Assembly: GCA_004835665.1 (NCBI GenBank)
Contig: RBKR01000009.1
Coordinates: 1,612,001-1,676,000, forward strand
DNA from: Phoma sp. XZ068
Lineage: Eukaryota; Ascomycota; Dothideomycetes; Pleosporales; Didymellaceae
DNA length: 64,000 bases
Reading direction: 5' to 3'
Shown: positions 47,968 through 59,647 of the stretch, one piece after another
Numbering within the stretch: the first letter of the stretch is position 1
Layout: each line of letters starts with the position of its first letter
Position numbers and translations under genes: made by a program
Notes under the pieces: generated by a model
What the model was told of the DNA's origin: nothing
Databases searched by the model: none
Seen by the model: only the letters and a program-made list of their open reading frames with translations

Positions 47968-50900
47968 ATTGATTCGGGTCAAAGAGGAGAGCGTATATTG
48001 AATTGATGATGAGATACTGGGCGATGACTGCGAATCTATGCAATTGAGTCGTCCTATATGTAACGCATGGCGAGGTTACTGAAAGCCAAAATAATAGTAG
48101 GAAAATACCAAAGGTCATACATTGCCTTCGTGATTCATCCGTTATGTTTGTAGGGACATATATTGATGTGTCCGTGCGGAGAGTCGAACGCGTAATATCT
48201 AGCAACTCTCGTTGCTGGACTTATCCGGGATGACTAGGTTGTAAAATGTGATTCAATAACATTGGGATTGGAAATTTCTCCTACAATCTGTGCCACAATT
48301 GAGCAATATCTGTATATAGGATATCATCTGGGCTAAGCTGGATGATTTGCCTGTGGCAGCATCAACAGCAGTCTAGACAGTTGGATGTACTGCATACGTA
48401 GAGACATAGGCCGGAAGAGTCTCCCACAAACGTCAAATCAATCTCTCACAACTAGACCAATCGATTAGTATGGAAATAACACTGGTTGGCAGACAGTTTT
48501 GGTTGTATATGGTGTCGGTCGGAAAGTCGCGTTACTCGAAACTCTGATTGACCGTATAGCTCCAAAGCCATCTCACCGAGAGACCTGAAGGGACAGAAGC
48601 CTGGCGCAGTACTGCTTGCTCATGAGATTCGGCGAAAGACTGTACTGACTCTGCAAACACATTCGCAGACCATGTTTAGTTTCTGATGTGGGAACCAGTA
48701 CCATGTGGCGTTGTTAACTATGACGAAGCGGACCGATGGCGCAACTCATGTGCAGGCAGGGAAATACATGTCTCAAGCGCTAAATCATGACTTGGAGCGG
48801 TTGAACCAAGATGTCGGAATACGGCGAGGTTTGTGCAAAACTTAAGCAAATTGGTGTTCGCAGTGATAATGGAAGCGCAGTATGCACTTAAACCCGCGAT
48901 ACTGTTGCGATTCAACGCGTAGCCTGGCAAAAACTGCCGACGCGAGTGGTTTCGGCCTTTCATATAGAGGACCAGGTTGTGGAACTACGACAGAGCGCAC
49001 ATCAGCCGTGTGCCCTGGATGTATATATGCCAAACAAGGGTGACGCGTTCCCCGTGCCGTACAATATCCGTTACATATACAAGGGTTTGGCATGAAAACA
49101 CTGCATCAACGACACGGGCGTAAATTTCTGTTGCAGGTCCAAGCATTCATAGTATACTTGGAATAGTCATAGCAAACGTGATTGCATGAACGAAAAAAGC
49201 TTCCCTGACGACGGTGTGCTTGCGATGAGCCTTGAGCAGTCATGTTGTTGAAATCTCTGAGAACTTATCGATGCGCAAGAACAAAGGTTCTGAATTTCAT
49301 TGGAAATTCTAGAAGCGTTGATGTTAACAGCAGCTTGCTGGGGGTCCAAAAACAGACCCGTGGGGCTCGCCGTCGACCAGTGGTAGTCGAGTTGCAACAT
49401 TTGAACGCAAGCCATGCCTAGTACTGCCCTATAGTTTACCGGTCGTGCATTTTGGCCGAATTCAATAAGCTCTAGTAGAAAGCTTCGATGCAGGGACAAC
49501 AGATTGTTGTGGTGGTGAAAGCTGAGCGGGGCGTTTGAAATCCTTTTAGCGAAGGAGTAATGGTTCGGTTAGATAGTTCGGGTACATACTTTCGGCGATA
49601 GTTTGCCGTAATGGTTGTCAGGGAGTCACGCCCCGCTTCAATGATATACACGTTGTAGTTAAGCCCTTGCGTGGCCCTCGTCAACCATCAAAGTGTGTGG
49701 GTCGAACAGTGGAGAGAAATGCTTACTAGGACCACTGGAAATTACCTCAAGTGTCTCGAATTTGGATCCGTGGCAGGACTTAAGGGGTTGATTTGATTCA
49801 TTAAGGGGCTAATAGTACCGCCTTACATGCTGTGGCGGCGTACTTGACGTGATGTAAGCAAAGCAGAACTGAATTTTGGAGCAAGCGTTTACAGCGCCTG
49901 AGATTTCAACAATACCCGTCTAGACATGTCTAGACTAGAGCAGATGTCGAACCTCTCATTCGATTTATTATCCTTGGTTTAGTTGTTATTCCTGTGAGTA
50001 TCTTCTCCTTCCTATGATAATCATTTTTGGCTTCTTGGGCATTGAAGATTTTGGCTGCAATTATTGGAATAACAAACCAGTGCTGGATCCGTTGTCGACG
50101 AAATTCTTGCTTCCGACTGGCGTTTTAAATGAACGTTCAACAATTGGCAGCCATCAATACTGAGATCAGAGCAACAGAAGTGTCTGATATCTCGCGGTCT
50201 CATGTTGCTGACCTCGATATAGCCCTTGAGCAATCGGAATGAATAATTCAGCATACGATTTGTTTCACCATTGAAGCATCGTGCCAGTGGTACCTCCAAG
50301 TGCAAAATTCAAGACTTTGAAACACTCGACCATTCGCAACCTAGGAATATGGCCACGCATAGTCTGCCAACGACCACCCTTCATGTCTAACCCTCCTCTC
50401 TGAGGCTGCGTTCATCCCTTTCAAAAGTTTGGGCAGCATATTGTAGATTAACTCATTGCAGGTAAGTCGCAGCCAACATGCCACCTCAGGAATCAAACAC
50501 CCGCGGTTTCTATTCAAAGCAAAAGTCTTGTCGCATAGGTAGCGTGAAAGCCCTTAGCGATCTCGTGAAAGAATCACTTCAGCCGTTTGTAATACCGGGC
50601 AGAAAAGAAACAATTGCTCAGAAGAGAGTCAAATCTTGCGAAGCTGTTTTGGGAACCTTAACGTGCGACAACCACTCAGCATTTACGCTGATGCGAAATC
50701 AGCGAAACAGCGAGCACATAATTTCTCATACTCTGGTATTCATTCTGGAGGACGGAGATGTGAGGACGACTGTAGGGACTTTTGGAGTGGACGCTATTCC
50801 TCTCGAATCGTTGGGCCAATGAGGACTTGCTATTTATAGCAGATGAATGGTATAGGTTACAGGGGCCTACCCCATAGATTTCATTAATATTATATCTAGG

Positions 50901-52232
50901 GCTTCCGATGAAAGGACGGATTGCCTGAGCTGAGAAATTGCATCGTAATCTCTGAATAGCCCTAGCTTCTAAAAATAGACGCTCTTCATCACACTCTGGA
51001 TAGATTCAAGGCAAAGTTTGACTGATCGATTGGATGTCATGTCCCAAGAAAAGCTGCCGCAAGGTACATAGGAGGATAATGATTCTGGTCTGGAGCGGGG
51101 ACGCACCTGTGGGGACAATCTAGATGCATGTACATTCAAAAACAGTGTTGGTGGAGACCAGAGTCAGGTGAAGCTGGCCACGAGGTAAGAATCGTATTGA
51201 ACGAGACAGTAATACCGAGCACCCAATTTGCTGTCAATGACAAACCTGAAACGATATGTGTACGTCATTAACAGCTAGGTCCGCAGTCCTCGGCTTGGAG
51301 GTCATCGCGTGATTCTTGGCTTGGCAGGCATCGGCCAAGGTCGAGGATCGCACAAGTACCTAGGTAGCCGTGAATTCCCAGTGAAATCAATTAGTTGAGA
51401 TAGTAATAATGAATTACATTGCGAGCAAGCAAATTTCGCTGCATGCGTGAAGCACGCTAGCGCACAATAGCTTATCGCCCTTGCTGTCGGAGATTTACCC
51501 CGCACGCCTGCCACGTGTGCTATCATTCTCTCGCAACGACGGGACGGTCAAGCACCTCGTTGTTCATTTCTCCTTTATGGAAAAGCTTGAGTGTCTTCAT
51601 CATCCTCAATCTTCATGGCCGAGGTCCATCGGAATAGCGATGGACAGGCGTTGACCCATTTGGCAAGGGTTGCTGAGGTAACTTATGGGACATGCTAGAT
51701 TGTGTTCGAACGACCAGGAAAGAAATTCATAACATGGTATGATGTACTGTACGAAACATTCTTTGGCGATGGCTACCTAGTCTGGGCGGAGACATCTTCT
51801 CCGAACGCTCCACCAAGATTGGACACGGAGCAGCGTTCACCGACAGTATTGTTTCTAGTATGGTGTCAAACAAATGAATTTTCATTTCAGCGTATCATAA
51901 TGGCCTCCCCCAGTCATTACAAAATCGGCCTTTGCGCATGTTTCGAATGCGATCGTCGGCACGCGCCGTGCCCTAGTCCAACCATGCTACCGAAACGTGT
52001 GCTTTGTGCTATGATGATCCATGCACGGCACTACTGACACTGCAGCTAGCCTCGACCAGCGACCAATTTCACTCCGAAAATGCTTGAGTAACCAAGGCCA
52101 ATCTGAAGTTCATTTACATTCAAGATGGTATTGAGCGGGGCAAGATGCGTCCTTTTAACCGTCTCCAGATATAAGTAGTAGTTGGTACACGGCTTCCTCA
52201 AACTGCACTAAAATTCGCCGACAAAGTCCAAA
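47968..52232. other. Long gene-poor interval, no confident gene (4.3 kb)
   Basis: The largest gap in the window. An ATG-started 114-codon frame at 50478-50822 (+) has no homology I recognise and no intron evidence. A minus-strand frame near 49,600-49,680 (YNVYIIEAGRDS) faintly recalls an FAD-binding strand and may be a relic. No RNA gene or clear transposon end was found by eye. Confidence 0.4.
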
Positions 52233-53148
52233 ATGCGCTTCACTCTTACATCCGCCTTCGCCGCTGTGCTGTCTTTGACAGCGATCGTGGCTGCAGCGCC
52301 AGCAGACTTGGCTGAACGACAGTCCACAGTCAGAATTATGCCTCTTGGTGACTCCATCACCGGCGCTCCGGTGCGTCTAAGAAGTTCTGGATGTAGGCAA
52401 AGCACTGACAATGTTACAGGGTTGCTGGCGTGCCTACCTCTGGCAAAAGCTACAGCAAGCGGGTATCAAGAACACGGATTTCGTGGGCACATTGCCCTCA
52501 CAAGGGTGTGGGTTCTCATATGACGGCGAAAATGAGGGCCACGTATGTTCCGCGATACACAACCGGCGCTGAATGTATGAAGCTAACATGTTGACAGGCC
52601 GGTTTCCAAGCTGTAAATATCGCGAATCAAAATCAGCTCCCAGGGTGGCTGTCGTCGACTAAGCCCGACATCGTCTTGATGCATTTGGGTAGAGCAATTC
52701 CCTTGCATTGATTATTACGAGTGAAGACTGACTTTTGCCAGGAACAAACGATGTGTGGAACAACCAGTCGCCTTCTGCGATCACAACCGCGTTCAGCAAG
52801 CTGGTCGATCAGATGCGAGCTTCAAAACCCACGATGAAAATCCTTGTTGCGAAAATTATCCCCATGAATCCTTCGAACTGTGGTCAATGCGGCCAGCGCG
52901 TCATCAATCTGAACAATGCGATTGCATCCTGGGCACCTACTAAGAGCACCTCGAGCAGCCCTATCACTGTAGTCGATGTTTGGACGGGCTTCAACACGGC
53001 CAGCATGACTGGGGACGGAGTGCACCCTAACGATGCAGGAGCAAAGGTAAGATCCAAGGTAGCCTCAAGAGGAAAATGTCACTAAACTATCTAGGTACTG
53101 GCTAACAGTTGGTATTCGGCCGTGGCTGCCGCAATCAAGAGCAGTTAG
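52233..53148 (+). CDS. Secreted SGNH (GDSL-type) hydrolase, probable carbohydrate esterase
   Basis: Five exons, 52233-52370, 52420-52542, 52598-52688, 52742-53046 and 53095-53148, encode 236 aa; the introns are 48-55 bp. The signal peptide is about residues 1-22 (MRFTLTSAFAAVLSLTAIVA then AAP). The catalytic Ser41 lies in MPLGDSITGAP. The block III Asn is in GTNDVWNN. The Asp-x-x-His dyad is DGVHPNDAGA near the C-terminus. The GCWRAYLWQKL stretch and overall size match small fungal SGNH esterases of the acetylxylan-esterase (CE3) kind. It is expected outside the cell, removing acetyl groups from plant wall polysaccharide; the exact substrate is inference. All catalytic residues are present. 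Confidence 0.9.
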
Positions 53149-53844
53149 ATTGCCACGGTCCACGGTAGTTACTTGTAGATGTCTGTCTTACATTGAATGA
53201 TAGCAATAAGCTTCTATATATGCATTCTACTCAAAATTCATAGCAGATTGTCCATAACGGCAATGCTTGTCCTCGCCTCATTGTTCATATAGCACAAAGT
53301 GAGTACATGGCCGCGTTGAGGAGCTCGTCAACGACGCCTACAGTAATCGGAATATTAGTAGTTCTCTAGGAAGCCGATCTACAGCTTAGTAGATAACAGC
53401 AAGCTCTAGAGGCTGTCATAGTTCCCGTTGTCCTGTTTACTTGTTTTATAGCAGAGCAGATTGAACATTCTACTGGATACTATAGGTTGAGGGATAGCAC
53501 TAATCTTGCCCATTTATTCAGACTCTCTTTAGACACTGGTTCAAGACATTTCCTACTGTATGAGGATAATGGGTGGTAGATACCTTCAACAAGAGCGACC
53601 TTTGGTGTTGGGAGACACTAGTTGGTTGACATTCTCTGCATCGTTGTTTCCGGGAAGCCAGCCACAAGTGGAGCCTGCGCCCCAAAATGGTGCCAGCAAT
53701 CTCAACCGTTTAATTTACAGGTCCAACTTCATCAAGCAAAGGAAAGTTTCTCGAGCTCACTCTGAGTCTATGTTCACCAGCTATGTCAAGATAAGCAATC
53801 CTAAAGATTGTATTCTAAGTAGAGTTACCGTTATGGTGGCCCAT
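53149..53844. other. Convergent 3' spacer, no gene seen (0.7 kb)
   Basis: Lies between the 3' ends of the esterase and the Cys-rich protein gene. No coding signal or repeat was noticed. Confidence 0.5.
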
Positions 53845-54324
53845 CTAGCAGCTGCAACCGCATGATTTGTTGCCAGGTTTGCAGCCTTTGCCACACTTGG
53901 CATTTCTGTTGCAGTCGTTATAACTAGCGCATTGAAGCCATGGGCCGCCCCCATCACCACCCGCAGTCCAGCACCATTCTCCCGGATTACCACATGCCCT
54001 CCAGCAATAACCGCCACTGCAACCTCCGTTCGATCTCCACTCACACGCCAGTTCCTCGCGGCCAAAGATATCGGCGGCCTTTACCTCGCCGGGATTGGAA
54101 CGCTTCATGTCTGTAGGCTCCAGGGATTGAGGAAAAACTTTGCTCATGTCGCTTCCAAGAGGATGGCCGGCACAATGACGGTAGCCGGCTGGATCAGCTC
54201 CCTCAGGAACCTCCATAACACCGAGAGTGCCACACTCCTGGACCAGAGCCGCAATTTCAGTGGCAGTGCGAGTACCCAGTGCTCCAGTAGCCTGTAAGGC
54301 CAGCGCAAGGACGAGAAGCTTCAT
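53845..54324 (-). CDS. Small secreted cysteine-rich protein (effector-like)
   Basis: A single uninterrupted frame of 159 aa. The signal peptide is MKLLVLALALQATGALG. The first half of the mature protein is ordinary (ECGTLGVMEVPEGADP, RHCAGHPLG). A DMKR site near residue 75 could be a Kex2-type cut. The C-terminal 70 residues hold 12 Cys among many Gly, Asn and Trp, including GGYCWRACGN and the end KSCGCSC, for 14 Cys in the mature chain. That pattern means several disulfides and a stable extracellular fold, as in fungal effectors or antimicrobial peptides. I do not recognise a named family. It lies in a gene-poor interval, a frequent setting for effectors. No toxic activity is claimed. Confidence 0.8.
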   Translation of the reverse strand: MKLLVLALALQATGALGTRTATEIAALVQECGTLGVMEVPEGADPAGYRHCAGHPLGSDMSKVFPQSLEPTDMKRSNPGEVKAADIFGREELACEWRSNGGCSGGYCWRACGNPGEWCWTAGGDGGGPWLQCASYNDCNRNAKCGKGCKPGNKSCGCSC

Positions 54325-56018
54325 AACTGCTATATGTCAATACAAGCATTGTGGAATTCAGGAGTTTACAGACTGGATGGTGGGGCTTGTTGGAGCGAAG
54401 TGATAACGCCTAATCAAGATGGAACGAGACGATAATCTGATGGACGACGAAGGGAATGTGGTGAGGATTCTTTCGACGATTTGCCAGCCTTTTATATACT
54501 ATTCTCATGCACAACTGCTGACAGAGCTGTGATCTTGGTACTGTACAAGTTGCGTAAAGGTCATTCAATTCATCCCTCGCCGAGAATCAATGTTTCCAAT
54601 CTGCATGCTCTCACTGCAGAAGTGAATTCGCGGCAGTAAGCAGGAAAGAGGCCTTACCGCACCTTCGCGGAAGCCTTGTGGAGTATTAGGAAGGTTCTCG
54701 TATCACTCAGGCTTACTATTACCAGAAACGTACCTTCAAGCCGACGTAGAATTGAATTTGGCATGAGTATCAATAACCGTCAGCGCTACGCATTCTTGGG
54801 GGTAAGCCTTACCTTCTCTTAAACCTTTGGCACTTCTCGGCAACGCGGTAACACCAGGCGCTACAAGTGGATGGGTCCTTGCAAACACCAGATCCGGGAG
54901 ACTTAAACCCTCTGTAAACATGTGTTGGAAGTTGTTCAATGAACGGGCTAGCATGTAGTTTAAGCTAAGAAGGCACCACTTTTCAAGGGGTCGTCTTTTG
55001 CAGCAGTTACGATTATGTCAACCTATAACCTAATGTATCCCTAGAATTTCTTTGCTGCACCGGCTGAAGGAAGGCGGATTAATTCAGGCTGATCTAATCC
55101 TTTATCCCAATGGGTCACACGTCGCGTTAATTTTGACAACAGTGCGCTTGTCTACAGAAGCACCTGCGCGGAGGATTGGCAACAAGCCAAGGATTAGGTT
55201 CGGCCCGCACGGCAGCCACGGGCCGGTCAAAGAAACGAGGGGGGTGCCTGAGCTCATTGGAAATACAAGAAGCCCTTTCAAACGATTATAGAATACCCTT
55301 TTGTTGCTCAATATGTTGTATACGACGTAATACTTACACAGTGCATAGTTCTTGAAAAATTAGGTTATTCTTATCTTACAGATTTGTCCCCTACCATAAG
55401 GGACCAAAATCTATATCAGGCTTGACTGGCTTAGTAGAAGCATATAGAATTTTTGATAAATCGATCAGCTCGTATTTCGAATCCACTCTGGCGACCCCCT
55501 TGTAGTGCAGAGGGCGCTCCTCCCTGTACCACCCCTGTCGCGCTTGACGAGTCTATTGGTGCATCGTATCCCGTTCTGAACTGGGCAACCAGCCAATTCC
55601 TGCTCAGGCCGCTCGAGACACGACAAAAAATGTTCCAGCTTCTTCTTCCACACTAGCTTCACTTACCCCTGCAGAGCATCTTGCTTCTGTCCAGATGTCT
55701 TGAATCAGACCAGCCTGGAGAAGACGGTAGCGTGCAGGGCTTTGATCTCAACGGGCTGGATAGGCTTCCTAAACACCCACCATTGAGAATGTGCGACCAA
55801 GCCGTGAAGCGCGTATGGGCGCCTATGTGTGAGAACCTCGATCTTCCTGGTGTAGGCCCAGGTGTCTGGTAATCATTGACACTGGGATACCACCAGGTCG
55901 TCGACCAAACAACGACAGCTTTGAGGCTCCCGATAACAAATGCGCCACTTATTTTTTATGCCTACTTATCGGACAAAACAGCTAAAAATCTAAACAAAAC
56001 ACATCGGCCTGACTTTGA
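54325..56018. other. Intergenic, no gene seen (1.7 kb)
   Basis: Spacer upstream of the Cys-rich gene and beyond the 3' end of the HET gene. The stretch around 55,300-55,450 is AT-rich. No domain-bearing frame was found. Confidence 0.4.
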
Positions 56019-58136
56019 TTAGATGATGGCGAATTCCATGTCTTCGTCTTTGACATCCGCCGCCTTGAGCGCTTCACCATACATGATTCCATGCATGTAA
56101 CACTCCCCTACAAGAACATACTTGTCTCGAGCTGCCCTCCTTAAGATAATGGGCACCTCGGCGCCATACAGGATACAAACCAAATCTCCTTTCTTGGCCC
56201 TCATAGGGACCCAGCCTATTAGTCCCTTGTCTGTCCCTGCAAAGTGCCTTGATTGTGCCACTTTCAGGAAGCTATTCTGAGCACTAGAAGCCTTGAAACC
56301 ATCATGTTTTCGAAATCACCTTGGAAGGTCTGTCCCTTGCAGAGCCACGCGTACGAAGGAGGCGACTGTTTCAGGGCTCAGCCCTTCGGGATAACTTAGA
56401 CACTTCTGCCCAAACCATCCTCGATCAGACAGTAGAGTTCGCAAGAAGGGTTCCCAGTTCGGAGGCACATAAGTATCATACTTATAATCGTATTTTTGGC
56501 CTTCTTTTAACAGGCGCAGGATCTCTCCAGCCTTAGCGATTGGACCAAGACCCCGAGTCGCTCTGTTCGTCGCTTCTATCCAGATGTCTCTTGCTTCTGC
56601 AATCATCTCTTTGTTGACCTGGAAGGAATGATACCATTCAGGTGTATTTCCGAATCGTTCTGTAGTTTCAGACATACCCAAGATCGGTGGGATGCTGACT
56701 GAGGTGTGACCGACTGTATGAAGCGTGTCAACTATCCTTCCCTTAAGATGTAGGACCGAATCTGAACCGGCTACTCTTGCTTGCGGAGCCGAGCCGGCAC
56801 TGGCGTCAAACCTGTCAAGGTTGTGTCTACCAGTCAGGCTATGGTGAGGATCAAGCCTATCGAATTGAGGAACCCAAGACGGAGTCAAATGCTGACCGCC
56901 AGCTTTGTCTGAACTAGCCCCGAGAACCCGGAGGCTATTGTTGTGCAGTACCTCCCAGAGCGTGAAGTTCTTGAATACCACTTCTGCTGAGCTGGTGTAC
57001 TCTGGCTTGATGTACTTGTGCATGACGTCTTGCCCTTTCATACCAAGCATACCAAAGGTCTTGTCACTTAGCCTCTCGCATTTCGACGTTCGAGACTCTA
57101 AGATGAGATCCAATAGCTTGGGATCATCATCGACAGGGATCGGAGCTGGCCCACCAAGGCGGATCGGGTTACAAAGCCCTCTAACGACGTTGTGAGCTGG
57201 GCCATAGCAAAATAATCGTGCCGAAGCCATCAATTGAACAGCCAATACCACATGTTCGATTAGTTTGTAGCCTGTAATTGCTTTGGTCGTTTCTTTGTAC
57301 GCTTCCATACCAAGTACGACTCTTTGAAGCATGGCGCAAGGGATGGACTGGTTGCCACAGATAACGAGAGCCTTCTGCGCTAGGTCTGTCTCCTGGACAA
57401 TCCACGCGCGAAGAAACTCGGGGCGAGAAAGCAGACAGTTGACCTGGTTCCAGCTAATCTCATCTTCGTTAACGGGAGACGCATTCCAACTCCATCCAAG
57501 GACGCTCAAGAGATAAGCCCACTTGAATTCCTGATCCAGCCGGTAAATGCACCGCACTGCCCGGTCGTCAGAAGGATCTGTTCTGCCTAGGTAAATGAAT
57601 ACCTGTTGGGCTTGAGTGTAGATATCGCGCATAAGGATGATCTGCTAAGCCTTCTCTTCATTATCATCCTGATTGATGCAGAGATTGTCAATCCAGAGTA
57701 TTCGCTCGCGCGTTGGATACCGCAAGTCTGTCAAGGCATCGTAGAGATTCGTAGGGATATTTTTGGTAGTCCCCGAACACACTATTTCGCGGGTATCGTA
57801 TGGGTCTCCCCACACATTCGATAAGGCTTCGTATCTGGTTCGCCAGGAGGGTTGAACATGGATAATTTGACACTGTATGTCAGCATTGCCGGTTCCTGAC
57901 TGAAGAACAAGTAGGCGAATCTCTTTGTCTCGAGTGATTGACTTGCTTCGGTGGGATTCGGCGAAACACGATCTCGTTGGCAATCGCGCTGAAGAGACTG
58001 CAATCTTGTGGTGGTTCACAAGCATATGAAAGAAGGCGAACAGTGGCACAGACACCGGAGAGAAAGGCGAAGATCCTGTATCTACGTGGCAGATGCTTCC
58101 ACTTGTAGCGTGAGCTACGGGCCAAGACGTCGTCAT
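56019..58136 (-). pseudogene. HET-domain (heterokaryon incompatibility) gene with one nonsense codon
   Basis: Two minus-strand exons, 56320-58136 and 56019-56271, with a 48-bp intron, form a 690-codon frame with one interruption. HET blocks are clear: EIRLLVL, YEALSNVWGDP, TNLYDALTDLRYP, RILWIDNLCINQDD, QIILMRDIY and FLRAWIVQE, then a long C-terminal half ending in the family's usual tail (LIGWVP, KKGDLVCIL, YVLVGECYMHGIM). The stop is TAG at 57645-57647, inside the HET domain right after CINQDDNEEKA, where relatives usually have Gln; CAG to TAG is one C-to-T change. HET proteins trigger self/non-self cell death on hyphal fusion. This allele should be inactive. Its 5' end is uncertain: the first 70 residues do not look like the family and may hide an intron. 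Confidence 0.82.
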
Positions 58137-58293
58137 GGTCCTCGGAGGTTTCAGAATATCAAACCGCAGCTGTTAACCCATGCCGTTGTATAGACTACGT
58201 ATTGTATCCCATACCACCGCGCAGTAGCTACTTCGGGCTGAATACTAAATATTCATGTTACACGGAGATGATCTCATATATAGCTGTACGATA

Positions 58294-58872
58294 TCAACAA
58301 GTGCGTACAGGAGAGGCATACGATTGCTGTGGAAACAGAGCAACCAGCTCACTAGGCTGAGCAGCGAGTTTATGCCGGCAAACAAGCAGCTCGAATGCCT
58401 TTGGGGGACCCATATCCATTAATTCTCGCTCTTGCCACCCGAACTGAGCACCGCGCCGCAGCAACATATCCACAATCTGCAGGCTCCACGGGTTCAGCGA
58501 GTAGGCCGCACGGATGGCCATGCTCAGCACTGAGATGCCGTTTCGATCTTTTGCGTTGGGAGACGACCCGTTGGCGAGTAGGAGCGTGGTGATGTTCACG
58601 TCGTCGCCAGTGCGCTTGTTGTCGTTCTGGTCCATGTGCACCCAGTCGTTTGACAGCGCGCAGTCTTGGTTGACGACCATGGCTAGGGCGAGGTTTGCGA
58701 TCAGTGGCGATACGGTGTGTCTGGCGTGCTTGAAGAAAAGCTCGAGGATTGGCTTGCATCGCCGCTTGGTGGCGAGGATGAAGGGATGCACCGTCCAGTC
58801 ATGCGGAAGCAACGGACGACCTAGAGAGAGGAGGTATTCCACTACAATCCCCTTTTTGGCCGCGCAAGCCAG
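58294..58872 (-). pseudogene. Ankyrin-repeat gene fragment, C-terminal part only
   Basis: An open frame of about 190 codons begins at a possible 3' splice site (TTACAG just before 58872) and ends at 58294. LACAAKKGIVVEYLLSLG and TTLLLANGSSPNAKDRNG, followed by VDMLLRRGAQFG, are degenerate ankyrin helices. No upstream exon or start is visible toward 59 kb, so this is the tail of a gene whose front is lost. It sits 5' of the HET gene on the same strand but in the wrong order to be part of it. Ankyrin arrays are common in fungal NLR/HET-linked genes, which may explain the pairing. Confidence 0.55.
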
Positions 58873-59647
58873 CTGTAAGACGACAACAGCTAGAGGACCT
58901 TCGCGTTACAATCCAAGTCATGAAAGGTAAACTTATAGAGATCCTTGATTTGAATAGAAGGCTTACTCTTACTAGAATGCACTAACACTCTGCTATGTAC
59001 TTCAACATCACTAAGAGAGAAGACGGCTCTGTTAATCTCTGCCCCGTTAAGAGCCTGCTATTACTGTCTGATGCCAGTGCAGAAGCAGAAGAAGGCGATC
59101 GAAGAGTGTTGCAGGTACTGGCAAGCAGCCGTCGACTACAGCAAATAATGCAAACATCCTATTATGCCAAACTGCAGCACACGCCGCTATCTCGGGGCTC
59201 TAGTTTGGCATCTGCCTTTGATGATGGACTCGATGGAACTCGGACAGAGTTGGCTGATGAAGAGCACTACTCTCTGGTGCTCCTTCTGGCAGAATTGGCT
59301 TTGGCTGGAATTTTCATCATATATGGTATTCTATGTATGGGTTGACCCTTCGGCACTAGATTGCGCAACTTCCTTGCTAGCTCTATGCTCTATGATCCTC
59401 CCCTTTATTGCACGACGTTTTTGTATTAGCAGGCAAATTATAATTAACACTATGATTGCGACAATGATAACAACTAAACTGATAAGAACTAGTCTATTAA
59501 TATCCTTTCTGGTCGTGCAGCTTCCGCCGAACCGTAGGATCTTGCATTAAGCCCTTTATTGAACTCACCTGGCAGTCTAACTTAAGACGTATGAGCTACC
59601 AACTTGGCACTTCATACTCCGCCCTCCGAGCACTCGACATTACTACC
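58873..59647. other. Intergenic, no confident gene (0.8 kb)
   Basis: A plus-strand frame at 58995-59345 ends in a hydrophobic stretch but has no recognisable family and no second exon. I do not call it. Confidence 0.35.

Noticed and set aside
49472..49684. Minus-strand frame resembling an FAD-binding strand (IIEAGRD)
   Set aside because: The likeness is a single short segment without a glycine-rich loop before it, and neighbouring frames do not extend it. At most a relic.
50478..50822. ATG-started 114-codon plus-strand frame as a small gene
   Set aside because: No signal peptide, no recognisable domain and no intron-supported context; a frame of this length is expected by chance in several kb of spacer.
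58294..58872. Ankyrin stretch as part of the neighbouring HET gene
   Set aside because: Ankyrin repeats follow the HET domain in HET-ANK proteins; here they lie upstream of the HET start and no splice path links them in phase.
58995..59345. Plus-strand 116-codon frame with a C-terminal hydrophobic segment
   Set aside because: No family, no upstream exon, and the hydrophobic part alone is weak evidence.
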